NCBI GenBank assembly: GCA_947500275.1 | Contig: CANMSW010000095.1 | Location: 1-8,007 of the forward strand | Length of the DNA: 8,007 nucleotides | Reading direction: 5' to 3' | DNA from: Bacteriovoracaceae bacterium | GTDB taxonomy: Bacteria; Bdellovibrionota; UBA1018 | In this document: piece by piece, positions 1 to 5,469 of the stretch | How positions within the stretch are numbered: position 1 is the stretch's first letter | How the letters are laid out: the number at the start of each line of letters is the position of its first letter | Program-made: the position numbers and the translations under genes | Notes under the pieces: model-generated | The model's database searches: none | What the model saw: the letters and a program-made list of their open reading frames with translations, nothing else | Told to the model about the DNA's origin: nothing

Positions 1-105
1 AATCGGCGCATTGTGATTGAGGCTCTGCAGCGGGTTTGGAGTTTTCGGTTTCAAGCGTCAGAGTTTCGACGGAAGGAATTACCTTCTTTCACTCCAACGA
101 CATGA
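1..105 (+). CDS. Possible 3' end of a gene entering from the left
   Basis: Frame 1 is open from the window edge for 34 codons and ends in TGA at 103-105. The visible tail is basic and aromatic, ending in KELPSFTPTT. The other two plus frames close within the first 20 bases, and all minus frames have stops by position 91, so this is the only plausible coding frame here. A 34-codon open run can easily occur by chance, and no domain is recognisable, so identity and even reality are uncertain. A 5-bp inverted repeat (GAAGG 72-76, CCTTC 82-86) lies inside it. Confidence 0.35.
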   Translation, partial: NRRIVIEALQRVWSFRFQASEFRRKELPSFTPTT

Positions 106-144
106 GTTTCTGCCTCGGATCCATTTCGCCTTGACTGGCGTTTC

Positions 145-174
145 TTGACACCCTGTTCCCCGGTTCCTTAGGAT
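145..174 (+). promoter_or_regulatory. Sigma70-like promoter for the YkuD gene
   Basis: A perfect TTGACA (145-150) is separated by 18 bp from TAGGAT (169-174), which matches four of six bases of TATAAT. Transcription would begin near 181, giving a leader of roughly 40-48 nt before the start codon. The same spacing, TTGACT-N18-TAAGGC, occurs upstream of the next gene. This is pattern recognition only, with no transcript data. Confidence 0.5.
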
Positions 175-222
175 AGAAGCTCAGTGATGCATTGAGTTGA
201 CATCGTTCTCGAGCCGGGATGG

Positions 223-1155
223 GTGAATATGGATCAGTTCCGAGGAAAAATACGAGTCTTGAGTTGGGGCGCGGCTTTAAGCTGGGTATCCCTGATCCAT
301 TTTTCCAGCAGCACAGCTCTTACCGCGGAAAGTCCTATTCCCAAGATTACGTCCGTTCTTCTGGTGGATAAGAAGACCAACCAGCTTCACGTTGCGGATT
401 ATGACTCCGGAAAGTATCAGATTCGAAAAACATATCACGCAACTCTTGGTAAGGTGAAGGGTGACAAGGAAGAGGAGGGGGATTTGAAGACCCCTGAGGG
501 TATTTATACCTTCAAGGCGAGGCTAACACCGCCTTCTTTAAAGCCGAAGTTCGGTTCGATGGCTTTTTACGTGAATTATCCGAACACTTACGATGAGCTC
601 GCCGGTCGTACTGGTTTTGATATTATGCTGCATGCGACGAACGAGCCCGATCGGCTGAAGCAGGACTACGATAGCGAAGGTTGTGTAGTCGTTCGGAATG
701 AAGAGATTCAGGAAATTCAGAAGTCGATTCGAGTTGGCTTGACTCCGATCATGATTTTCCCTGAGTTGACTGACGACTTTATGCACCCAGGGGATGGCTC
801 CGCATTGAAATCCTTTTTTGAGAATTGGGTGAATTCTTGGGAGCATAAAGACATTGAAGGATATATCAATGGGTACCATTCCGGCTTTACTGCTCGTGGA
901 ATGGATCGAAGCCATTGGCGCAAGTACAAGGCTTCCTTGAATGATCGGTACGCGACCATCGAGGTTCGCCCTGAAGATGTTCGTTATTATCGTCATCCTA
1001 AGTATTCGATGGTAACTTTTACCCAGAACTACCGTTCGACCTTAAAGACAGGTGGAGTCGGGCATCGCTCGCGGGGGACGAAAATCCTCTTTATTGCTGA
1101 AGAGGCGGGAGCGCCCCGGATCATTGCTGAGTCGTATACTGAGCTCATGTGGTGA
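223..1155 (+). CDS. YkuD-domain L,D-transpeptidase/L,D-carboxypeptidase with C-terminal NTF2-like domain (Csd6/Pgp2-like)
   Basis: This is a probable periplasmic enzyme that cleaves or exchanges the bond after meso-DAP in peptidoglycan tetrapeptides. Residues 7-35 look like a signal peptide: basic start (R7, K9, R11), hydrophobic core, likely cleavage near A32 or A35. The YkuD domain spans about 42-180, with the TPEG segment at 90-93, catalytic-type His137 (IMLHATNEP) and Cys154 in DSEGCVVVRN. The usual SHGC signature reads SEGC here, so its His is Glu152. Residues about 191-310 resemble an NTF2/SnoaL-like domain. The order signal-YkuD-NTF2 is that of Helicobacter Csd6 and Campylobacter Pgp2, which are L,D-carboxypeptidases shaping the cell, so trimming of tetra- to tripeptide is at least as likely as cross-linking. 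The start is GTG 223 or ATG 229; neither has a clear Shine-Dalgarno. Mpl, encoded downstream, uses the tripeptide such an enzyme releases. Family call is firm; exact reaction is inferred. Confidence 0.85.
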   Translation: MNMDQFRGKIRVLSWGAALSWVSLIHFSSSTALTAESPIPKITSVLLVDKKTNQLHVADYDSGKYQIRKTYHATLGKVKGDKEEEGDLKTPEGIYTFKARLTPPSLKPKFGSMAFYVNYPNTYDELAGRTGFDIMLHATNEPDRLKQDYDSEGCVVVRNEEIQEIQKSIRVGLTPIMIFPELTDDFMHPGDGSALKSFFENWVNSWEHKDIEGYINGYHSGFTARGMDRSHWRKYKASLNDRYATIEVRPEDVRYYRHPKYSMVTFTQNYRSTLKTGGVGHRSRGTKILFIAEEAGAPRIIAESYTELMW

Positions 1156-1181
1156 GGGCGTCTGAGAAACGCGCGCGCCGA

Positions 1182-1211
1182 TTGACTTCGATTCTGAGAG
1201 CCGGTTAAGGC
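1182..1211 (+). promoter_or_regulatory. Possible promoter for the FAD oxidoreductase gene
   Basis: TTGACT (1182-1187) is followed after 18 bp by TAAGGC (1206-1211), a poor -10 on its own, but it copies the spacing upstream of the YkuD gene. The motif begins 17 nt before ATG 1223. Initiation about 7 nt after the -10 would leave a leader of only about 5 nt. The 67-bp gap also holds a GCGCGCGC run (1171-1178) but no recognisable terminator. Confidence 0.35.
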
Positions 1212-1222
1212 TACTCTCCTCT

Positions 1223-2473
1223 ATGAAATCTTGGATTCCTCAAGTTGACACTGTAGTGGTCGGCGCAGGCCTTCTTGGCAGCTCGGTCGCAATGCATCTC
1301 GCTCAAAAAGGCATGGTTGGCTCAGATGGGGTTCGAGTGGTCGACTTTGATCTTGAGGGAACCCTGAGCTCGAGTGAGCTGAATGCCGGGGGGGTTCGGG
1401 CCACTTGGGTTCAACCCATCAATATTGAGCTCTCCAAGGACTCGATTGAGTACTTCGCCACGCACGCTGAGGATGTCGGATATCGGGCGTGTGGCTATCT
1501 TTGGCTGCACCCTGAAGATCGGCTTCCGGCAGCTATGAAGGCTCGTGAGAGGCAGATGGCGGCGGGATGGCCGGTGGAAGCCTGGGGTATCTCTGAATTA
1601 CAGCGGCGTGTTCCTTTCTTGGATAAAACGGATGGAATCGCTGGTGCGCTGTTTGCCCCCCGAGATGGTTTGGTGAATTCAAACCTTCTTAAAAATCATT
1701 TTCGAACGCGCGCTCGGGCAGCAGGAGTACTTTTTGAGGATCGAATGAGGCTCCGGAAAGCTGAGTTGGAGCAAACAGGAAGTGTTCTTCTCGAGTTCGA
1801 GCGCTTTGAGCGAGCTCTGACATCGGAGGAAAAGATCGAGGAGTTGTCTGGCAGAGTCTCCGGAGCACCTCGACGAGTGGAGAAGATTCGAGCCAAGAGA
1901 GTCGTGAACTGCGCCGGTCCTTGGGCTTCAGAGATTGCCAAAATCCTCCATTATCCTTGTGCCTCTGTGCCGGTTCGCCGTCAGATTTCACTCTTTGATT
2001 GTCGGGATGTCGATCTGACTCCCTACGGCATGATTGTCGACACGAGTGGGGTCTATTTTCATCCTGAGGCGACGAATGGGTTAGCCGGCTTTGCAACGCC
2101 AGGCGAGCCAGCAGGCGTGAACTATGAGTACGACGGTGAAGATTTCTTCATGGAGCGAATCTGGCCGGCGCTTTATGAGCGTTCGACTGCGTTTGAGCGC
2201 CTCCGGCATGTGACCGGCTGGGCAGGTCTTTACGAGGTTTCGCCCGACGAGTCCGCTATTCTGGGTAAAGTCCAGGTGGGGGATGCGGGCGCTCATGGGA
2301 GCGTTTACGAGGCCCATTCCTTCTCCGGGCACGGTGCAATGCACTCTTATGCTGCGGGCCGGTCCTTGGCTGAGCTGCTTTTGGGTGGGCGTTTTGAGAC
2401 GATCGACGTTTCACTTCTCAGTGGCCGCCGATTTGTTGATGGAAGACTCCTTCATGAGGGGCTTGTAATCTGA
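1223..2473 (+). CDS. FAD-dependent oxidoreductase, DAO (sarcosine/dimethylglycine oxidase-like) family
   Basis: This is a soluble flavoenzyme that probably oxidises an amine or amino acid; its substrate cannot be read from sequence. The N-terminal dinucleotide-binding strand-loop-helix is VDTVVVGAGLLGSSVAMHLA, with GxGxxG at 14-19, and an acidic strand end (VVDFD, 39-43). SSELNAGGVRATW (49-62) is the typical second FAD-contact segment. NCAGPWA (229-235) is the classic motif between the halves. The C-terminal block has GWAGLYEVSPDE (332-343) and SFSGHGAMH (366-374), the hallmark of DAO-fold enzymes near FOXRED1 and sarcosine/dimethylglycine dehydrogenases. No signal peptide or membrane segment is visible, so it is cytoplasmic. 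At 416 residues it is somewhat longer than a typical family member, with a charged insertion at about 185-222 rich in Glu and Arg. It follows the YkuD gene by 67 bp on the same strand. A role in D-amino acid or amine turnover linked to cell-wall recycling is possible but unsupported. Confidence 0.88.
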   Translation: MKSWIPQVDTVVVGAGLLGSSVAMHLAQKGMVGSDGVRVVDFDLEGTLSSSELNAGGVRATWVQPINIELSKDSIEYFATHAEDVGYRACGYLWLHPEDRLPAAMKARERQMAAGWPVEAWGISELQRRVPFLDKTDGIAGALFAPRDGLVNSNLLKNHFRTRARAAGVLFEDRMRLRKAELEQTGSVLLEFERFERALTSEEKIEELSGRVSGAPRRVEKIRAKRVVNCAGPWASEIAKILHYPCASVPVRRQISLFDCRDVDLTPYGMIVDTSGVYFHPEATNGLAGFATPGEPAGVNYEYDGEDFFMERIWPALYERSTAFERLRHVTGWAGLYEVSPDESAILGKVQVGDAGAHGSVYEAHSFSGHGAMHSYAAGRSLAELLLGGRFETIDVSLLSGRRFVDGRLLHEGLVI

Positions 2474-2477
2474 CCTC

Positions 2478-2591
2478 ATGGGTCAAGCTGATACCCCGAA
2501 CGCCCAAGCCTCGAATCGGACTAGACTGCCTAATATCTTTACAGCCGGGGTGGATTTTTCAGGATGGGGGCCGTCGGGGCCCCCTGGTTGA
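2478..2591 (+). CDS. Possible 37-codon ORF just after the FAD oxidoreductase gene
   Basis: An ATG 4 bp after the preceding stop opens a 37-codon frame ending in TGA at 2589-2591. The predicted peptide begins MGQADTPNAQ and ends in a Gly/Pro-rich stretch (SGPPG). A GAGGGG lies 15 nt upstream, too far to be a good ribosome site. The 3' end coincides with the strong hairpin at 2566-2584, so its Gly/Pro content may simply reflect that structure. It resembles no family I know. It could be a leader peptide, part of a frameshifted gene with the following frame, or chance. Confidence 0.2.
   Translation: MGQADTPNAQASNRTRLPNIFTAGVDFSGWGPSGPPG
2566..2584 (+). other. Strong GC hairpin in the leader before the serine hydrolase
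   Basis: GGGGGCC (2566-2572) and GGCCCCC (2578-2584) form a perfect 7-bp all-GC stem around a 5-nt loop, GTCGG. No T-run follows on either strand, so it is not a standard intrinsic terminator. It may stabilise the 3' end of the upstream transcript, pause polymerase, or shape the leader of the micropeptide frame. Confidence 0.55.
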
Positions 2592-2600
2592 TCATTCGGC

Positions 2601-2613
2601 GGCTCGCTGAGCC
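2601..2613 (+). other. Second small hairpin in the same leader
   Basis: GGCTC (2601-2605) pairs with GAGCC (2609-2613) around the 3-nt loop GCT. It sits 16 bp after the stronger hairpin and 29 bp before the AGGAGG ribosome site, so the two stems together make a structured leader. A 5-bp stem alone could be chance. Confidence 0.35.
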
Positions 2614-2642
2614 TGGCATTGACCTTGCTGATTCGGGGCGCC

Positions 2643-2648
2643 AGGAGG
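2643..2648 (+). promoter_or_regulatory. Strong Shine-Dalgarno for the 22-codon micropeptide
   Basis: AGGAGG lies 8 nt before ATG 2657, close to ideal spacing, and is the best ribosome site seen in the window. It decides the start of the micropeptide over the in-frame ATG at 2564. GGAG (2644-2647) can pair with CTCC (2652-2655), so a 4-bp hairpin could partly hide it. Confidence 0.65.
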
Positions 2649-2656
2649 ATTCTCCG

Positions 2657-2725
2657 ATGATTGAATTAGCTGCTCTTTATGGTCTTGCTGTTCTTGTTTG
2701 TGTCGTAGTTTTCGGACTGACCTAA
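2657..2725 (+). CDS. Candidate 22-residue single-span membrane micropeptide
   Basis: ATG 2657 to TAA 2723-2725 encodes 22 residues beginning MIELAALYGL and continuing with AVLVCVVVFG before a Leu-Thr end. Apart from Glu3 it is almost wholly hydrophobic and just long enough to cross the inner membrane once. An AGGAGG sits 8 nt upstream. The frame is open further upstream: ATG 2564 would give a 53-residue version with a charged, soluble N-terminus, but that start has no properly spaced ribosome site and lies at the base of a hairpin. The stop is 19 bp before the serine hydrolase ATG, so co-transcription is likely if it is expressed. I recognise no family. It could be a regulator or partner of a membrane protein, or a translated leader. 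Evidence is the ribosome site plus hydrophobicity only. Confidence 0.5.
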   Translation: MIELAALYGLAVLVCVVVFGLT

Positions 2726-2727
2726 AT

Positions 2728-2734
2728 TAAGATA
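2728..2734 (+). promoter_or_regulatory. -10-like TAAGATA element 17 nt before the hydrolase ATG
   Basis: TAAGATA begins 17 nt before ATG 2745, the same offset as TAGGATA upstream of mpl and TAAGGCTA upstream of the FAD gene. No convincing -35 sits 16-19 bp upstream. It argues for the ATG at 2745 over the in-frame TTG at 2739, though it could be coincidence if the gene is read from upstream. Confidence 0.3.
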
Positions 2735-2744
2735 ACCTTTGAGC

Positions 2745-3965
2745 ATGGATCAAGCTCATGACCGTGCTCAAAGGTGGAAAGCCCCTCGCTTCGGTGCGCG
2801 TCTTCCAGACGTGTTGCTCAAGGACTCTTTGAATCCGGTCTCCTTTCAGAAAACTCGGCAGCTCCTGCAGGATTTGGTCACTGAAGGCGTAGCCCCGGGA
2901 GGAGTTGTAGGGGTTTGGCGCGCAAGTGATCCGGGCGTGATGCTTCTTCAAGCCGAAGGACATCGTCGCATTCGACCCAGTGAGCAATCTCTCGAGGTTG
3001 ATACCGTTTTCGATATAGCATCAGTCACCAAGGTTTTTGCGACGGCGTCGCTAGCTGCTACTCTTGTGGAGAGGCGTTGGATTCGCTGGGAATCGCCGCT
3101 CGCAGCCTACCTGCCCGAATATCCGTATAAAGATATCAAACTCAGAGACTTGCTCTCGCATACCGCAGGCCTTCCAGCTTGGGCGCCGCTTTGGCAAAGT
3201 CTGAGAGAGCGACTCCATGCGACGGACGGCGGGGAGATCGCCCGTATCCCTGTTCTGGCGCGCCAGAGAGAAATGCGGCGACTGATTGAAGCTATCGTTC
3301 CCGAAGCACAGCCCGGAGAGCGGATGGTCTATTCTGATATCTGTTTTTTACTCTTAGGTTTCGCGCTCGAGGAAGCCAGTGGAATGCCTTTCGAGGATGC
3401 CGTACGCCGCCTGGTCTGGGAACCCATGGGAATCCGGGGCGCCTTCTTTCGGAAGGTGAGCTTGGGAGTCATAGAGGGGCAAAATCCGGATGTAGCTGCC
3501 ACTGAGGATTGTCCCTGGAGAGGTGGGGTTCTTCAGGGTCAAGTTCATGACGACAACTGCTGGGCGATGGGCGGGGTTGCAGGTCACGCAGGCGCTTTTG
3601 CGCGCGCTGAAGACCTGCTTCGCTTTGGAGCGTCATGGTTGAGTCATTTCTATTCCGATGAAACCCGCCGCGACGCTTGGAGCCGCGTTCTCTCGCCCGC
3701 AGGATGTTCCCGAACCCTTGGCTGGGATACCCCCTCTGGTGAGGAAACGTCGGCAGGTCGATACTTTTCAAAAGATTCAGTTGGTCACTTGGGTTTTACG
3801 GGGACATCTCTTTGGATTGATCCTGTACGCGGCTGGGTGGTTACTCTGTTAACCAATCGGGTCCATTTTGGGCGTGAAAATCAGAAAATCCGTGGATTTC
3901 GTCATCGCTTCCACACGCAGTTAGCAGAAGAACTGTTGAAGCTGGATGCAGTCTCTTCCTATTGA
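2745..3965 (+). CDS. Cytoplasmic SxxK serine hydrolase, class C beta-lactamase/esterase fold
   Basis: This is a penicillin-binding-protein-like serine hydrolase. Numbering from the in-frame TTG at 2739 (408 residues; 406 from ATG 2745), the active-site SVTK is at 95-98, preceded by DTVFDIA. YSD (198-200) replaces the usual YSN, and HLGFTGTS (350-357) stands where beta-lactamases have KTG. That last form is typical of esterases and peptidase-like relatives rather than true beta-lactamases. The segment GQVHDDNCWAMGGVAGHAGA (267-286) resembles a block I associate with the beta-lactamase-like domain fused to NagZ-type glycosidases in some bacteria. There is no signal peptide or hydrophobic segment, so it should be cytoplasmic, unlike resistance enzymes. 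It lies 38 bp before mpl on the same strand, which suggests a cell-wall-recycling substrate such as a muropeptide. ATG is preferred because the TTG has no ribosome site either. Fold assignment is firm; substrate is unknown. Confidence 0.85.
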   Translation: MDQAHDRAQRWKAPRFGARLPDVLLKDSLNPVSFQKTRQLLQDLVTEGVAPGGVVGVWRASDPGVMLLQAEGHRRIRPSEQSLEVDTVFDIASVTKVFATASLAATLVERRWIRWESPLAAYLPEYPYKDIKLRDLLSHTAGLPAWAPLWQSLRERLHATDGGEIARIPVLARQREMRRLIEAIVPEAQPGERMVYSDICFLLLGFALEEASGMPFEDAVRRLVWEPMGIRGAFFRKVSLGVIEGQNPDVAATEDCPWRGGVLQGQVHDDNCWAMGGVAGHAGAFARAEDLLRFGASWLSHFYSDETRRDAWSRVLSPAGCSRTLGWDTPSGEETSAGRYFSKDSVGHLGFTGTSLWIDPVRGWVVTLLTNRVHFGRENQKIRGFRHRFHTQLAEELLKLDAVSSY

Positions 3966-3993
3966 GTTCTTGAATGCCTAGATGAGTAGGATA
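3962..3993 (+). promoter_or_regulatory. Possible promoter for mpl
   Basis: TTGAGT (3962-3967), overlapping the hydrolase stop codon, is followed after 19 bp by TAGGAT (3987-3992, within TAGGATA). The -10 starts 17 nt before ATG 4004, so the transcript leader would be about 4 nt. No Shine-Dalgarno exists at proper distance; the only purine cluster, AGG, ends one base before the ATG. This fits leaderless or very short-leader translation. Confidence 0.4.
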
Positions 3994-4003
3994 CGCTTTA
4001 GGT

Positions 4004-5464
4004 ATGAATCCTGCTCTCCCGCGTTTTGAAGATCTTCGACATGTTCATATCATCGGGGTTTGTGGAACCCTGATGGGTTCGTTTGCAGCTTTTTTGAAAC
4101 GATCCGGCTTAAGGGTTACTGGAAGTGATCAAAATGTTTACCCGCCCATGAGCGATGTCCTCGCAAAAGAAGGGGTTGAGCTCCTTCAAGGTTATCAGGC
4201 TGAACATGTGCAATCAGGAGGGAGTCGCCCGGACCTCATTGTGATTGGTAATGTGATTTCTGCTTCGAATCCTGAGGCGTGTGCGGCACTCTCGTCAGGC
4301 ATTCCCTGTACTTCGTTGCCGGAGGCGATGGAGTCTTTGATGCTCCAGAATACCCGAAATCTGGTAGTAGCGGGCACCCATGGAAAGACCACCACTGCGA
4401 GTTTACTTGCGCATATTCTCCAGTCTTGTGGGAAGGCTCCGAACTGGTTCATCGGTGGAGTCTCTAAGGATTTGCCTCACAGTTTTCAGGTTTCATCCTT
4501 GAGTGCCGGTGTTCCGTTCGTGCTCGAGGGGGATGAGTACGATACGGCCTATTGGGACAAGGTGCCTAAGTTTAACCACTATTTGCCAGACGACGTCATT
4601 CTGACTTCCGTCGAGTTTGATCACGCTGATATTTATGCGGATCTTGCTGCGGTTGAGAAAGCCTTTCACGGACTCATAACTCGTATCCGACGTGGAGGCC
4701 GGTTAATCGCGTGCGTTGATTATCCATCAGTGCGTTCGCTGTTAGGATTGACGGGATTCTCGGCGTTGACCTACTCCGCTTTTGAGCCAGGAACTGCACA
4801 AAATGCCCGGTTTTTGGTCAGTAATCTTCGGACTGATGCGGGTGTGATGTCATTTGATATTTTTGATTCAGGAGACAAGGTGGAGACCCTTTCTCTTGCT
4901 GTCCCCGGTCGCCATAATGCATTGAATGCGCTTGCGGTCTGGATTGAGTGTCGTGAGCTAGGGCTAGATAAAGATCAAGTTCGAGCAGCGTTCGCATCAT
5001 TCCAGGGCGTTAAGCGGCGCCAAGAGGAGCGCGGAGAAGTGAAGGGGGTTCTCGTAATTGATGACTTTGCTCACCATCCAACTGCAGTGCGTGAAACCTT
5101 GATCGCGCTGAAAGCAAAGTACGCTACTAGACGACTTATCGCTGTTTTCGAACCAAGAAGTGCAACGTCGAGACGGAAAGTTTTCCAGAAGGACTATGTA
5201 CAGGCTTTCCAAGTAGCGGATCGAACCTTTATCTGTCGCCCTTTTGATCAGTCGAAAATCTCTACCGAAGACCAATTTTCTAGTGAACAGTTGGTTGAGG
5301 ATATAAGTCTGCAAGGCCGTCCCGCTATGCTCATGGAGAATCCGGAGTTAGGCGTTATTCAAGTTACTGCACAGTCCGAGCCTGGGGATCTGATCGCTGT
5401 ATTATCGAATGGCGGCTTCGGTGGCTTTATTCCGAAGTTACTTGAAGCGTTGGCAATGAAATAA
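4004..5464 (+). CDS. mpl: UDP-N-acetylmuramate:L-alanyl-gamma-D-glutamyl-meso-diaminopimelate ligase
   Basis: Mpl is the cytoplasmic ATP-dependent ligase that joins recycled murein tripeptide L-Ala-gamma-D-Glu-meso-DAP to UDP-MurNAc, bypassing MurC, MurD and MurE. The N-terminal UDP-MurNAc domain opens with HVHIIGVCGTLMGSFAAF (13-30) and GSDQNVYPPMS (40-50), typical of Mpl and MurC. The ATP P-loop is GTHGKTT (124-130). The central domain has LEGDEYDTAYWD (174-185) and SVEFDHADIY (202-211), with acidic and His residues placed as in metal and substrate binding of Mur ligases. HNALNAL (304-310), DDFAHHPTAV (353-362) and FEPRSATSR (382-390) mark the ATP-binding and C-terminal domains. At 486 residues it is slightly longer than the roughly 457-residue E. 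coli enzyme and looks intact. It follows the SxxK hydrolase by 38 bp and converges on the kinase gene with a 5-bp gap. Presence of mpl implies meso-DAP peptidoglycan and an import route for wall peptides. Confidence 0.95.
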   Translation: MNPALPRFEDLRHVHIIGVCGTLMGSFAAFLKRSGLRVTGSDQNVYPPMSDVLAKEGVELLQGYQAEHVQSGGSRPDLIVIGNVISASNPEACAALSSGIPCTSLPEAMESLMLQNTRNLVVAGTHGKTTTASLLAHILQSCGKAPNWFIGGVSKDLPHSFQVSSLSAGVPFVLEGDEYDTAYWDKVPKFNHYLPDDVILTSVEFDHADIYADLAAVEKAFHGLITRIRRGGRLIACVDYPSVRSLLGLTGFSALTYSAFEPGTAQNARFLVSNLRTDAGVMSFDIFDSGDKVETLSLAVPGRHNALNALAVWIECRELGLDKDQVRAAFASFQGVKRRQEERGEVKGVLVIDDFAHHPTAVRETLIALKAKYATRRLIAVFEPRSATSRRKVFQKDYVQAFQVADRTFICRPFDQSKISTEDQFSSEQLVEDISLQGRPAMLMENPELGVIQVTAQSEPGDLIAVLSNGGFGGFIPKLLEALAMK

Positions 5465-5469
5465 AGCGC

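Noticed and set aside
102..134. 10-codon ATG frame overlapping the stop of the left-edge frame
   Set aside because: No ribosome site, very short, and no recognisable feature.
127..146. CGCC-N6-GGCG followed by TTTCTT as a terminator for the left-edge gene
   Set aside because: The stem is only 4 bp and the T-run is interrupted; it also overlaps the better-supported TTGACA -35.
187..195. ATG-CAT-TGA mini-frame 18 nt after TAGGATA, mimicking the spacing seen at other genes
   Set aside because: Two codons only; more likely chance in the leader than a regulatory start-stop.
538..996. 152-codon minus-strand frame opposite the YkuD gene
   Set aside because: It overlaps the YkuD and NTF2-like coding region and shows no protein-family features.
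2566..2584. GC-rich hairpin as an intrinsic terminator of the FAD gene
   Set aside because: No T-run follows on either strand, so it is reported only as a hairpin.
2745..3965. Reading the SxxK hydrolase as an antibiotic-resistance class C beta-lactamase
   Set aside because: No signal peptide, YSD instead of YSN, and HLGFTGTS in place of KTG point to an esterase/peptidase-like relative.
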